Numbered from the stretch's first letter, positions 25,524 to 34,614 are shown. The stretch: 56,218 bases of DNA from Erysipelothrix sp. (GCA_012735275.1 JAAYHR010000013.1:1-56218), one strand, 5' to 3'. A program made the numbers and translations. Notes: a model not told the origin generated them from the letters alone.

Positions 25524-26570
25524 ATGATAAAAACATTTATAAAATTAGGCTTTACGGCCTTTGGTGGTCCAGCTGCCCATATTGCCATGTTGCAAGAAGA
25601 AGCGGTAGTAAAGAATCAGTGGTTAAGCCAAGAAGATTTTGCAGCTCTAAATAGTTTAACTAATCTTATTCCAGGTCCCAACTCATCGGAAATGGTCTTA
25701 GGCGTTGGCTATTATATTGATGGTATCCCCGGATTAATCAAAGCTGGTTTATCCTTTATGCTTCCATCAATATCCATAGTAATGATTATTAGTATGTTTT
25801 TTGTAAGTTGGATTTCTGAAGCTTGGGTTCAAGTCTTATTAGATGGTATGACACCAGTTTTACTGATTATGATTGGCCAAGTCTTTTATCGCTTCTTTAG
25901 ATCAGGAATTAAAACATCTAGTCAAAAAGTCTTATTTATAATTGGCTGTCTTTTATTGGCACTTGGTCTTAGTGAGTTAAGTTTACTCTTAGTTTTTGCA
26001 CTTGGATTTATCTTTCACTTTTTCTATAAAAAACAAGTCTTAGTAGTGGAGCCAATTTCTACCCTGATGATCTTTACGCTTTTCTTAAAGATAGGGGCAA
26101 CACTCTATGGAAGTGGTTATGTATTACTAAGTTATCTTGAGACTTCTTTCTTAAAGTATATGAGCCAACAAGATATAGTAAATGCCTTTTTGATTGGTGA
26201 GATTACTCCAGGTCCCGTCTTTACCAGTGCTACAGCTGTTGGGGTCTTTCTTGGTGGTCCAATAGGTGGACTTGTCGCAACCCTTGGTATCTTTCTTCCA
26301 TCCTTCTTAATTATGATGTTACTAATGCCAATTAAGGAGCGGATGACTAAGATTGCCTGGATTCAGTATGCATTAAAAGGAATTAATATTGCATCAATTG
26401 TATTAATTGCGAAAGTCTTATTTAGTTTAAGTTTAACAACTATGATAAGTATTCAAGCATTAGTTTTATTAGGGATTGCTCTAGTATTAAGATTTGGCTT
26501 TAAAATTAGTCCTTATCTCTTACTAGTTCTACTGCCAATTATTAATTACATATTTTATTTATTAGTTTAG
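25524..26570 (+). CDS. ChrA-type chromate transporter family protein
   Basis: This 348-residue membrane protein carries two CHR half-domains. The first has FTAFGGPAAHIAML and LIPGPNSSEM, and the second has the matching GEITPGPVFTSATAVG. ChrA proteins export chromate, but many family members in anaerobes have no tested role. A TATAAT box at 25500-25505 lies about 20 bases upstream and GAGAGG about 10 bases before the ATG. The terminator hairpin begins on the stop codon itself. Confidence 0.82.
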   Translation: MIKTFIKLGFTAFGGPAAHIAMLQEEAVVKNQWLSQEDFAALNSLTNLIPGPNSSEMVLGVGYYIDGIPGLIKAGLSFMLPSISIVMIISMFFVSWISEAWVQVLLDGMTPVLLIMIGQVFYRFFRSGIKTSSQKVLFIIGCLLLALGLSELSLLLVFALGFIFHFFYKKQVLVVEPISTLMIFTLFLKIGATLYGSGYVLLSYLETSFLKYMSQQDIVNAFLIGEITPGPVFTSATAVGVFLGGPIGGLVATLGIFLPSFLIMMLLMPIKERMTKIAWIQYALKGINIASIVLIAKVLFSLSLTTMISIQALVLLGIALVLRFGFKISPYLLLVLLPIINYIFYLLV

Positions 26571-26594
26571 AAGTCATTGATGACTTCTTTTTTT
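26570..26594 (+). terminator. Terminator overlapping the chrA-like stop
   Basis: GAAGTCA (26570-26576) pairs with TGACTTC (26581-26587) around TTGA, followed by a T run. The first stem base is the last base of the TAG stop. Confidence 0.82.
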
Positions 26595-26597
26595 CAT

Positions 26598-26629
26598 TAA
26601 AAAAGAGTTTATCCCTGGGGATAAACTCT
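26598..26629 (-). terminator. Terminator after oppD
   Basis: On the minus strand AGAGTTTATCC pairs with GGATAAACTCT, followed by TTTTTT. It is back to back with the plus-strand terminator of the chrA-like gene. Confidence 0.87.
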
Positions 26630-26634
26630 AGAAT

Positions 26635-27573
26635 TTATTTCTTTAAGTTAACAGCTACAAAGTGTCCTGGATCAACTTCTACCCAGTCAGCATCTGCCAT
26701 TCTGTTTTCTTCAAAGTTTTTGAAGTCATATTTATCTGTAACATTAGCATATTCATCTAATGGTACATAGTCTTCAACTTTAGTATCAATATCTGTACGT
26801 AGGAATGATGAGATTAATGATCTTGTATATGGGTGAATTGGATTATCAAACAATTGCTTAATTGGCGATTGTTCAACAACTCGTCCGTTGATCATAACGA
26901 TAACATCGTCAGCCATCTGGCTAACTACACCTAAGTCATGTGAGATAAAGATAATTGATGTATTTAAATCTGTTCTTAGATCATTCATTAATTTTAAGAT
27001 TTCAGCTTGAATGATAACGTCTAATGCTGTAGTAGGCTCATCGGCAATTAAGATGTCTGGCTTACATGCTAATGACATTGCGATCATAACACGTTGGCGC
27101 ATACCACCTGATAATTGGTGAGGGTAGTAATCTAATACTTCTTCAGCATTTTCAATCTTAACTGATTTTAACATGTTTAATGAAATTTCAGTTGCTTCTT
27201 TAACAGAGATTTTTTGGTGTAAAATAATTGCTTCATTTAACTGAGATTTAATTGTAAATACTGGGTTTAATGAAGTCATTGGCTCTTGGAAGATTACTGA
27301 GATTTCGTTACCACGGATAGCGCGCATTTCTGCTTCACTAGCTTTAGTTAAGTCTTTTCCTTTATAGAATACTTCTCCTGATTTTACTTCTCCAGGGTAG
27401 TCTAGTAAACGAATGACTGACATTGCAGTAACACTTTTACCTGATCCTGATTCTCCAACGATACCGATTGTTTTTCCTGCTTCAACAGAGAAGCTAACGC
27501 CATCTACTGCTTTAACAACACCAGCGTCAGTATTAAACTGAGTGTATAAGTTTTTTACTTCTAATAGTTTCAT
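26635..27573 (-). CDS. oppD: Oligopeptide ABC transporter ATPase, OppD type
   Basis: This 312-residue ATPase has Walker [10 protein letters not shown] near 40, signature LSGGMRQR and Walker [13 protein letters not shown]. The C-terminal oligopeptide-transporter extension is present (HPYTRSL and a final [13 protein letters not shown]). It powers import of peptides with OppF. It follows oppF with no gap. No permease or binding-protein gene lies in the window, so these must be encoded elsewhere. Dipeptide or nickel specificity cannot be ruled out. Confidence 0.88.
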   Translation of the reverse strand: MKLLEVKNLYTQFNTDAGVVKAVDGVSFSVEAGKTIGIVGESGSGKSVTAMSVIRLLDYPGEVKSGEVFYKGKDLTKASEAEMRAIRGNEISVIFQEPMTSLNPVFTIKSQLNEAIILHQKISVKEATEISLNMLKSVKIENAEEVLDYYPHQLSGGMRQRVMIAMSLACKPDILIADEPTTALDVIIQAEILKLMNDLRTDLNTSIIFISHDLGVVSQMADDVIVMINGRVVEQSPIKQLFDNPIHPYTRSLISSFLRTDIDTKVEDYVPLDEYANVTDKYDFKNFEENRMADADWVEVDPGHFVAVNLKK

Positions 27574-29049
27574 TTAGTTCACTTTCCCTTCTGAAGTACT
27601 ACAAGCGACAAAGTGATCTGGTTTTACTTCTACCCATTCAGTATCAGCAACACGTTTTGCTTCAAATGAAGGGAATTCAACTTTAACATCTGAATCATTT
27701 GCGAATTCTAATTCATCATTACTCATACGTGGAATTGCACGTAATAATTGCTTAGTATATGGGTGAATTGGGTTTTCGAAGATTTCTTTTGTCGATGCAA
27801 GTTCAACTAAGTGTCCACCGTACATAACAGCGATTCGATCAGAGATGAATCTAACAACACCTAAGTCATGTGAAATAAATAAGTAAGTTAAATCACGTTC
27901 TTCTTTTAAATCTTTTAATAAATCAATAATTTGTGATTGGATTGAAACGTCTAAAGCTGAAACAGCCTCATCTGCAACAATAAATCTTGGGTTAACTGCA
28001 AGTGCACGAGCGATACCAACACGTTGTCTTTGTCCACCTGAGAATTGGTGTGGGTAACGGTGCATCATTTTAGCTGGTAAGCCAGATTCTTCCATTACTT
28101 CTCCAATGTAGTCAGTTAATTTTTGTGTATTTTTTGCATACATACCATGAACAACTAAAGCTTCACCAATGATTTGTGCAACTGTCATTCTTGGGTTTAA
28201 TGATGAGTAAGGGTCTTGGAAGATGATTTGTAAATCAGTTCTTAAGTTTCTTACTTCTTCATTAGTTAATCTTGTTAAGTCGATACCTGAGTCACGACGT
28301 GCTTCATAACGTTCATATTTTTCGTTATCTTTAGCTGTTAAGCGGATGTCCGCTAAGTTTTTGTCGATTCTTTCAAGCTCAGCATTAAGCGTTGCTAATT
28401 TCTCATTAGCTTTCTTAATACCTTCTTGTGCTTTAGTAAAACGACGACTTTGCGTATCATTATTTTCTGTTAAAGCGTCAACTGTTAGCTCATCTAATCT
28501 TAAAGATTTTTGATTTGCAATAATTGCTCCTTTAACTTCATACCATTTTTTAACATATTTTGAAGTTTCTGATAAATCTTCAGAGAATACTAATCCACCG
28601 AATATTTTCGCTGTAGTATCAAAGAACTCGTCGATTTTTTTATCGGCTTTATCAAAGGCAGCTTGAGCTTTTTTAATATCAGCTTCATTATCAGCTTTCT
28701 CTAATTGAGCTTTTAGTTTACGACGTTCAATTCGATTAGACTCTAAAGACTTAACATCTTTTTCTAATGATTTAATAGTTTTAAACACATAGTTTGGTGC
28801 TATTTCCTCAATAGTTCTACCGTAGTAGTATGTTGAACCATCTGTTTGGCTATATAACTGTAGTAATACTTTACCTAATGTAGATTTACCAGAACCTGAT
28901 TCACCTACTAAACCTAAGGTTTCTCCTTTTTTAATATCTAATGTAATGCCATCGTTAGCCTTTACAAATTTTTCATCACTTAAAAATGTCTTGGATGCCG
29001 TTCTATAATACTTTTTTAGATCCTTTACTCGAACGATTGTCTCACTCAT
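27574..29049 (-). CDS. oppF: Oligopeptide ABC transporter ATPase, OppF type, with coiled-coil insert
   Basis: From ATG 29049 the protein has 491 residues; the track start 31 codons earlier has no ribosome binding site, while AAAGGAG precedes this ATG. Walker [10 protein letters not shown] is at 49-57. The Q-loop is not reached until about 278, followed by signature FSGGQRQR and Walker B FIVADEAVSALD. Between them is an insert of about 180 residues (82-262) rich in Lys, Glu, Ala and Asp with heptad-like coiled-coil character. OppF is normally about 310-330 residues. The ATPase core and C-terminal HPYTKQL extension are intact, so function is probably kept. Confidence 0.87.
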   Translation of the reverse strand: MSETIVRVKDLKKYYRTASKTFLSDEKFVKANDGITLDIKKGETLGLVGESGSGKSTLGKVLLQLYSQTDGSTYYYGRTIEEIAPNYVFKTIKSLEKDVKSLESNRIERRKLKAQLEKADNEADIKKAQAAFDKADKKIDEFFDTTAKIFGGLVFSEDLSETSKYVKKWYEVKGAIIANQKSLRLDELTVDALTENNDTQSRRFTKAQEGIKKANEKLATLNAELERIDKNLADIRLTAKDNEKYERYEARRDSGIDLTRLTNEEVRNLRTDLQIIFQDPYSSLNPRMTVAQIIGEALVVHGMYAKNTQKLTDYIGEVMEESGLPAKMMHRYPHQFSGGQRQRVGIARALAVNPRFIVADEAVSALDVSIQSQIIDLLKDLKEERDLTYLFISHDLGVVRFISDRIAVMYGGHLVELASTKEIFENPIHPYTKQLLRAIPRMSNDELEFANDSDVKVEFPSFEAKRVADTEWVEVKPDHFVACSTSEGKVN

Positions 29050-29325
29050 AAAAAAATCTCCTTTCTTAATCATATAATTACCAGAATATGATACTATCAA
29101 GATATTATATATTAATAGATATACAATATCTTTACGTAACATTGAGTATAACAGTTGAAACGGAAAATTACAATTCTTTTACACTAAATGAAAATTTTTA
29201 CATATGTTTGAAACATTCATGTAACAAATATTTATTAAATAAGTTTTTTCTTAAAATATCTAATACATGCAATATATATTTACTTAAGTTTATTGTATAG
29301 TATATATATAGTCAGGGGGTATAAC

Positions 29326-30474
29326 ATTAAAGTTCGTTTAAACAAGTGGTTAATCATCCTCTTATTAGTGCTGCTATCGTATGGTGCAAGCTTTCTAATT
29401 AAAGGTATTTTAAAACCACAAGTAGCAGTAGATAATTATTCTTTTGAGTATGGTGAAAGTATCGAATTAAAAGCTGAAGATTTATTTGATGAGTCAGATT
29501 TAGAGTCGATTAAAACATTTGATTATGATATCTCAAACTTAGAGAAAGATTTCCGTGGAAATATTTTAGTTGGAAACTATCCGATAAATATAAATTATGC
29601 ATCCAAGTTGTGGAAATACACTCAAACAATCAACCTAGCGATTGTTGATACAAGTGCTCCAAAAATTGAACTAAAAACTAATCAGTTAACGATTGATGTC
29701 GGTGATAAAATCGATGTTCTTGATTATATTACTAGCTCTGATCTTAGTGAGTATGAAGTTCAATTTGATGATAGTAAGCTTGATGTTAAAGTTCCTGGTA
29801 CTTATCAAATTTTAATTACAGCTTGTGATGTTTATGAAAACTGTAGTGAGGAAACACTTGAAGTTATTGTTAAAGAGAAGTTTGTCCCACCAGTTGTCGC
29901 TAAACCTGATCCAGAAGCGCCAAGTCAGCCGCCAAAACCACCAGTGAATGAAGTCAAGCCAACTTATGTTGATGGCATCTTAATCGTTAACAAGAAGTAT
30001 GGCATACCAAGTAATTTCGCTAGTGGCGAAGATCCAACGGCAAAGGCCGCCTTAGTTAAAATGATAAATGAGATGCAATCACTTGAATTTGATATCCAAA
30101 ATGGGTATAGTGGTTTTAGGAATTATGCTTATCAAAAGCAATTGTATGAGAATTATAAGGCTAAAGATGGACAAGCCGCAGCCGATACTTATTCGGCAAG
30201 ACCTGGACATTCAGAACATCAAACCGGATTAACCTTCGATTTAAAGCACAAGAATGGAGCCTTAGTTGAAGGGGCAGCCGAAGCTGCATGGATAAAAGAT
30301 AATGCCCATAAGTTTGGCTTTATTGTTAGATATCCAAAAGGCAAAGAAGCTATAACCGGCTATATGCATGAACCATGGCATTTACGCTATATTGGTCCAC
30401 GCGCTAGTGACATCTATAGTTCGAATTTAAGTTTAGAAGAGTACTTAAATGTAGAAGGCGGAAATTACCGCTAA
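29326..30474 (+). CDS. VanY-type D-alanyl-D-alanine carboxypeptidase
   Basis: This protein of about 382 residues has one N-terminal membrane anchor, a beta-rich cadherin/Ig-like region (about 40-190), a Pro-rich linker and a C-terminal peptidase M15B domain. Zinc motifs are seen in SEHQTGLTFDL and EPWHLRYIG. It trims D-Ala from peptidoglycan outside the cell. The start is unusual: AGGGGG (29314-29319) stands six bases ahead of ATT 29326, while the only other in-frame start, TTG 29293, has no ribosome binding site and lies in the likely promoter. An AUU start is inferred. Confidence 0.85.
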   Translation: MKVRLNKWLIILLLVLLSYGASFLIKGILKPQVAVDNYSFEYGESIELKAEDLFDESDLESIKTFDYDISNLEKDFRGNILVGNYPININYASKLWKYTQTINLAIVDTSAPKIELKTNQLTIDVGDKIDVLDYITSSDLSEYEVQFDDSKLDVKVPGTYQILITACDVYENCSEETLEVIVKEKFVPPVVAKPDPEAPSQPPKPPVNEVKPTYVDGILIVNKKYGIPSNFASGEDPTAKAALVKMINEMQSLEFDIQNGYSGFRNYAYQKQLYENYKAKDGQAAADTYSARPGHSEHQTGLTFDLKHKNGALVEGAAEAAWIKDNAHKFGFIVRYPKGKEAITGYMHEPWHLRYIGPRASDIYSSNLSLEEYLNVEGGNYR

Positions 30475-30490
30475 GAAAGGTAAATAATAT

Positions 30491-30862
30491 ATGTTAAAAG
30501 AATTTAAAGAGTTTATCTCAAGAGGTAGTGTTCTTGATTTAGCAATTGGGGTTATTATGGGAGGAACATTCTCAGCAATTATTAACTCATTAGTAAAGGA
30601 TATCTTTATGCCATTAGTTGGAGCGGTCATCGGATTAGACTTCTCGAAATGGGTTGTTGTATTAAATGAGTCAGAAATTAGACCAGGTTTATTCTTAAAC
30701 GCTATCGCTAACTTCTTGATTATTGCTTTCATCTTATTTATTGTCGTTCGTGTAATTAATAAATTCTCGAGAAAAGCAGAAGAAGTAACGGAAGAAGTAG
30801 AATTAGACCGTGAAGAAGTTGCACTTCTAAAAGAAATTAGAGACGCACTAGTTAAGAAGTAA
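30491..30862 (+). CDS. mscL: Large-conductance mechanosensitive channel
   Basis: The 123-residue protein has the MscL N-terminus (FKEFISRGSVLDLAIGVIMGG), two membrane helices and a charged C-terminal helix. It opens on membrane tension to release solutes during hypo-osmotic shock. AAAGG precedes the ATG. The GNAT gene begins two bases after the stop, so they are probably co-translated. Confidence 0.95.
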   Translation: MLKEFKEFISRGSVLDLAIGVIMGGTFSAIINSLVKDIFMPLVGAVIGLDFSKWVVVLNESEIRPGLFLNAIANFLIIAFILFIVVRVINKFSRKAEEVTEEVELDREEVALLKEIRDALVKK

Positions 30863-30863
30863 C

Positions 30864-31361
30864 ATGTTAAGACTAGCTGTAAGTTCTGATATTGTAAGGA
30901 TTATGGAAATCATTGATGAGGCGAAAGTCTACTTTAAAGAAGCTGGTATTGATCAGTGGCAAAATGGTTATCCAAATGCTGAAACAATCGCGCATGATAT
31001 TTCAAATAATGAGTCATATGTTTATGAGTCTTCTGAAAATATTGTCGCAACCTTAATGATTTCACTACGGCCTGAGCCAACCTATGCCACAATTGATGGT
31101 AATTGGTCTTTAGATAGCGACTACGCAACAATTCATCGAATTGCAGTAAGTTCTGCCTATAAAGGTCAAGGCTTCGCTAAAAAGACCCTAAGTGCTGCTA
31201 TGGAGCAGATCTTAAGGCAAAATGTTAAGCAAATTAGAATTGATACCCACGAAGATAACTTAGTCATGATAAATTATTTACTTTCATCTGGCTTTAAGTA
31301 TTGTGGAATAATTGAATTAAGTGATGGAAATAAAAGAAACGCTTACGATAAAATTATCTAA
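30864..31361 (+). CDS. GNAT-family N-acetyltransferase
   Basis: This 165-residue protein has the GNAT layout, with motif A near 105 (IHRIAVSSAYKGQGFAKKTL) and a C-terminal NYLLSSGFKYCG. It transfers an acyl group from CoA to an unknown amine. It starts two bases after mscL without a clear ribosome binding site of its own, so translation is probably coupled. Its last codons form the 5' arm of the terminator, and its stop overlaps the convergent dus stop by four bases. Confidence 0.82.
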   Translation: MLRLAVSSDIVRIMEIIDEAKVYFKEAGIDQWQNGYPNAETIAHDISNNESYVYESSENIVATLMISLRPEPTYATIDGNWSLDSDYATIHRIAVSSAYKGQGFAKKTLSAAMEQILRQNVKQIRIDTHEDNLVMINYLLSSGFKYCGIIELSDGNKRNAYDKII

Positions 31362-31370
31362 GCGTTTTTT
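31337..31370 (+). terminator. Terminator inside the overlapping GNAT/dus 3' ends
   Basis: AAACGCTTA (31337-31345) pairs with TAAGCGTTT (31359-31367), followed by T3. The 5' arm is GNAT coding sequence and the 3' arm is dus coding sequence on the other strand. Confidence 0.75.
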
Positions 31371-32344
31371 AATTCTTTATAGTAATCACTGGCTTCAAAC
31401 TTAGCTAAGACAGCTCTGACATCATCAGTTGTTTTAGTTTGCATTAATTCAACTCTTAAATCAAAGGCACCTTTAAATTCTTTAATATAGATTTTAAAGA
31501 AACGGTGTAGGGGTTTACTTAAACTTGGCTCAATACTCGTGTAGTGATCATATAAGTCTAAGTGGCGTTTTAAAAGATTAATAAGTTCGATATGGCTATG
31601 TTCTTTTTCAATCTTTTCAAAAGCGAAAGGATTTCTAAAGACACCGCGTCCAATCATAATTCCATCAACACCAAACTCTTCAACCATTTTTTGACCATCA
31701 GTGTAAGTGAGAATATCACCATTAATTGTAATTAGTGTGTCAGGAGCCAACTCATCTCTCAGAGCTAAGATATCTGGGATTAGTTCATAATGGGGATCAG
31801 CCTTGGACATTTCAACTTTTGTTCTTAAGTGAACTGATAAGTTTGCAATATCTTGTTTGAGTAAGTGGCTAATCCATTCTTTATATTCAGATACTTTAGC
31901 ATGGCCAAGTCTTGTTTTAACACTCACTGGTAGTCCAGAAACTTTTGCAGCCGAAATTAAGTCAGCAGCAACATCAAATCTTAAAGTTAAACCAGCACCA
32001 CGTCCATGTTTAAATACATTAGGAGCCGGGCAACCCATATTAATATCAATACCAGCATAGCCCATTTCTTTAACACCATGACTAATGTTTTCAAAGTCAC
32101 TAACCTCATCACCCCAAATATGGGCGACAATTGGATGTTCATCATCCGATTTAAGTAAGCGACCTCTTAAGGCTTCCTTACCAACAGCATGTGAATATGA
32201 TGCGGCATTAGTAAATTCAGTAAAGTAAACATCAGGAGCAGCTGCTTCAGCAATTACATGACGAAAAACAATATCTGTCACATCTTCCATTGGGGCAAGT
32301 ATGTAAAAAGGTTTCTCTAAATCTTTCCAAAAATTATTGCTCAT
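31358..32344 (-). CDS. tRNA-dihydrouridine synthase
   Basis: The 328-residue FMN enzyme has LAPMEDVTD near 17, the catalytic Cys in INMGCPAPNVFKHGRGAG near 104, and NGDI and IGRGVFRNP for FMN-phosphate binding. It reduces specific uridines in tRNA to dihydrouridine with NADPH. The usual HGRTR motif is changed to HLRTK, a visible departure. AGAGGAGA precedes the ATG. DusB-like membership is likely but the target uridine is not readable. Confidence 0.88.
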   Translation of the reverse strand: MSNNFWKDLEKPFYILAPMEDVTDIVFRHVIAEAAAPDVYFTEFTNAASYSHAVGKEALRGRLLKSDDEHPIVAHIWGDEVSDFENISHGVKEMGYAGIDINMGCPAPNVFKHGRGAGLTLRFDVAADLISAAKVSGLPVSVKTRLGHAKVSEYKEWISHLLKQDIANLSVHLRTKVEMSKADPHYELIPDILALRDELAPDTLITINGDILTYTDGQKMVEEFGVDGIMIGRGVFRNPFAFEKIEKEHSHIELINLLKRHLDLYDHYTSIEPSLSKPLHRFFKIYIKEFKGAFDLRVELMQTKTTDDVRAVLAKFEASDYYKELKNA

Positions 32345-32410
32345 TGCTATCTCCTCTTTCCGATATATGATTATAGCAAATATTTTGCGGACTATATAAT
32401 ATTATGATTA

Positions 32411-32436
32411 TAAAAAAAGCGTAAATAATTACGCTT
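32411..32436 (-). terminator. Terminator on the Pr6Pr stop codon
   Basis: On the minus strand AGCGTAA pairs with TTACGCT, followed by a T7 run. The stem includes the TAA stop of the Pr6Pr gene. Confidence 0.8.
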
Positions 32437-33094
32437 GTAAATGTTGCTTAGCTAATTTTTGATCAAGTTTATAAACACCATATCCCAGGACAATAAATAA
32501 AGCGATTAAAAGAATGACAGTAAAGATAACCTTAGATAAGTCATGTTTAGTTAAGTCGATAAAGTTATATGGATAGAAATCGCCATCCCAATATGGTACC
32601 TCAGTATTAAATAAGGCAACCACATTAGCCCATGAAAAGTAAGTAATTGGAATTACGGTCCAAAAGATTGGATCAAGTTTTTGATAAATTCCCTTCTTAT
32701 CAAAAACTAACCAGTGAAGAATTACTAAGCATGGAACAAAGTAATGCGTAATTAAATTGTAAATATCAGTATCAACCGATAAGACTGGTCCTTCATAAAC
32801 TAGGAAATGATAAACTAACATCGTTACTAAAATCGCAATCGTTACAGCTCCCTTAAAACGTGGGAAAAGAAAGATTGAATCAGGTAGGGTTTCTTGCTTA
32901 ATTAAATAAGTAATCCCATTAATAAATGCTAATAGGAAATAAATGAAGCAAATTAATCCTGAAACTGATGTATAAAAGATTGGTGGTTTAAACGCTCCGG
33001 CACTAATCCCTAGTGAATTGTTTAAGCCAATCGATGCGATAACTAAAAATATAAATATATAAAGCAAATTGTAAATATCTTTTTTCTTGTACAT
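32429..33094 (-). CDS. Pr6Pr-family membrane protein
   Basis: This 221-residue protein has six hydrophobic segments and the features of the Pr6Pr/FAR-17a-like family: LITHYFVPCLVILHWLVFD near 120 and a late FYPYNFIDL motif. Some eukaryotic relatives act on lipids, but no activity is established for bacterial members. AAAGGAGA precedes the ATG. It is transcribed alone, with its terminator built over the stop codon. Confidence 0.78.
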   Translation of the reverse strand: MYKKKDIYNLLYIFIFLVIASIGLNNSLGISAGAFKPPIFYTSVSGLICFIYFLLAFINGITYLIKQETLPDSIFLFPRFKGAVTIAILVTMLVYHFLVYEGPVLSVDTDIYNLITHYFVPCLVILHWLVFDKKGIYQKLDPIFWTVIPITYFSWANVVALFNTEVPYWDGDFYPYNFIDLTKHDLSKVIFTVILLIALFIVLGYGVYKLDQKLAKQHLQA

Positions 33095-33231
33095 AAGCTC
33101 TCCTTTAACAAAAATGTCCAGTTAAGAATACGCCCAATCTCAACAATAAACAAGAACTTAAGTGATTTATTCAGGTGAATCTCACAAATACAAAAAGTTA
33201 AAATATGCTAAGATTATACAAAGGGGTTAAT

Positions 33232-34431
33232 ATGCTAAAAATTCTATCAATTGTTCTATCACTACTATTTATCTTGCCAAATAATCAACCATTAAATAAT
33301 GAGATTGATGCTTTAAATCTCTTTAGTAAAAACTATATTGTTTATAATTATGAATCAGATCAAGTGCTTGCTAGTAAAGACGCGGATATTAGATTACAAG
33401 CGGCTTCAATTAATAAAGTCTTAACAACAATAACGATCATTGATTCCTTAGCGGAAATACCTTTAGATCAAGAAGTTATTGTTCAAGCCACATCTTTAAA
33501 TAAGGTTCCCATCGAAGCTTCAAAAGCTAGTCTATTTGTGGGACAAAAGTTAAGTGTCAAAGAATTATTATATGCCATCATACTACCTTCAGGATCGGAT
33601 GCAATTGCGGTTCTATCTGATTTCATCTTTGCAGATCAAGCAGCGCTTGTAAAAGCTATGAATGCTAAGGCAACTGAGATTGGTATGGATAATACTAATA
33701 TTGTTAATATCTTTGGACTTGATGATAAAACACAATATACTAGTCTTGAAGATCTTTTAAAGTTAGTTAAGTATGCGCTAAAAAATGAAGTCTTTAGCGA
33801 TGTCTATGGTATGGAAACTTATAACTTTATTAATAACCCAAAGTTACAAATTGAAAACAAATCACTAACGCAAGCCAAGGATCTTAACTTTAATTATATG
33901 TATGGAGCAAAGTCTGGCTATACCGTAGCCGCTCAAAGAGCCTTATCTAGTTATGCAGGTAATGAGGATTTATCTTACATATTGATTACAACTGGTGCTA
34001 AAACAGGTCCAAATCTTACTTCATATGCGGTAAATGATGCCGTTAAAGTTTATAACTACCTCTTTGATAATTATCATATCAAAGACCTGAGTCAAACTGA
34101 GGTAAGTAATCAAGTGAAAGTTAAATGGCGATTACAACCAGTCAAACTAAAACATAATGTTAATCTTGAAGCAGCTATTAACGATAAGATTAACCTAGAA
34201 GAAATAAGTTTTGAAAGTGTTTATCAAGAAGATTTAAAGGCGCCACTTCAAAAAGGTCAAGTAATTGGTAAGGATATATTCACTTATCAAGATGAAGTTA
34301 TATTTGAAAAAGATATCATATTAGATAAATCAATTGGAATTGGCCTAACCTATAAAATCATTCTTCTCTTATTAATTATCAGCATTAGTTGGATTACTTA
34401 TAAGATCCTAAAAAACTTAATTCGTAAATAA
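33232..34431 (+). CDS. dacA: D-alanyl-D-alanine carboxypeptidase (S11, PBP5-like)
   Basis: From ATG 33232, preceded by AAAGGGG, the protein has 399 residues; the track start nine codons earlier lacks a ribosome binding site. It has a signal peptide, the S11 catalytic domain and a C-terminal membrane anchor. The SxxK motif is SINK (59-62). The usual SxN motif reads SGS (120-122), and KTG reads KSG (227-229). It trims the terminal D-Ala of peptidoglycan stem peptides. Loss of the SxN asparagine is unusual and could lower activity. Confidence 0.87.
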   Translation: MLKILSIVLSLLFILPNNQPLNNEIDALNLFSKNYIVYNYESDQVLASKDADIRLQAASINKVLTTITIIDSLAEIPLDQEVIVQATSLNKVPIEASKASLFVGQKLSVKELLYAIILPSGSDAIAVLSDFIFADQAALVKAMNAKATEIGMDNTNIVNIFGLDDKTQYTSLEDLLKLVKYALKNEVFSDVYGMETYNFINNPKLQIENKSLTQAKDLNFNYMYGAKSGYTVAAQRALSSYAGNEDLSYILITTGAKTGPNLTSYAVNDAVKVYNYLFDNYHIKDLSQTEVSNQVKVKWRLQPVKLKHNVNLEAAINDKINLEEISFESVYQEDLKAPLQKGQVIGKDIFTYQDEVIFEKDIILDKSIGIGLTYKIILLLLIISISWITYKILKNLIRK

Positions 34432-34433
34432 TT

Positions 34434-34465
34434 GAATACTAGCAAATTAGCTAGTATTCTTTTTT
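34434..34465 (+). terminator. Terminator after dacA
   Basis: GAATACTAGC pairs with GCTAGTATTC around AAATTA, followed by T6. Confidence 0.88.
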
Positions 34466-34509
34466 ATTAAATTTCAAATTTATTAAATAAGTGTAAATTT
34501 TAGAAAATT

Positions 34510-34518
34510 TGGTATAAT
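34510..34518 (+). promoter_or_regulatory. Extended -10 promoter of the transporter-mevalonate operon
   Basis: TGGTATAAT is an extended -10 box with TATAAT at 34513-34518; no good -35 is seen. Transcription would start near 34525, giving a leader of about 85 bases before the first transporter gene. No other promoter or terminator is evident up to 40186, so six genes appear to share this transcript. Confidence 0.65.
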
Positions 34519-34584
34519 GTATTGGCGTTATTAGGGGATTAAAAAATATAATTAATAATTAAAGATAATAGTCAAGGGGCTATT

Positions 34585-34614
34585 ATGTTTAACTGTGAGA
34601 AGGAGAGAGTATGA
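34585..34614 (+). CDS. Possible 9-codon leader peptide
   Basis: ATG 34585 follows AAGGGG by six bases and opens the short frame MFNCEKERV. Its TGA stop overlaps the ATG of the small transporter gene (ATGA). It could couple or regulate translation of the operon, or be chance. It is too short for the ORF track. Confidence 0.35.
   Translation: MFNCEKERV

Noticed and set aside
29050-29325. 70-residue plus-strand ORF at 29088-29300 in the oppF-vanY gap
   Set aside because: AT-rich low-complexity sequence with no ribosome binding site or recognisable motif. It overlaps the promoter region of both flanking genes.
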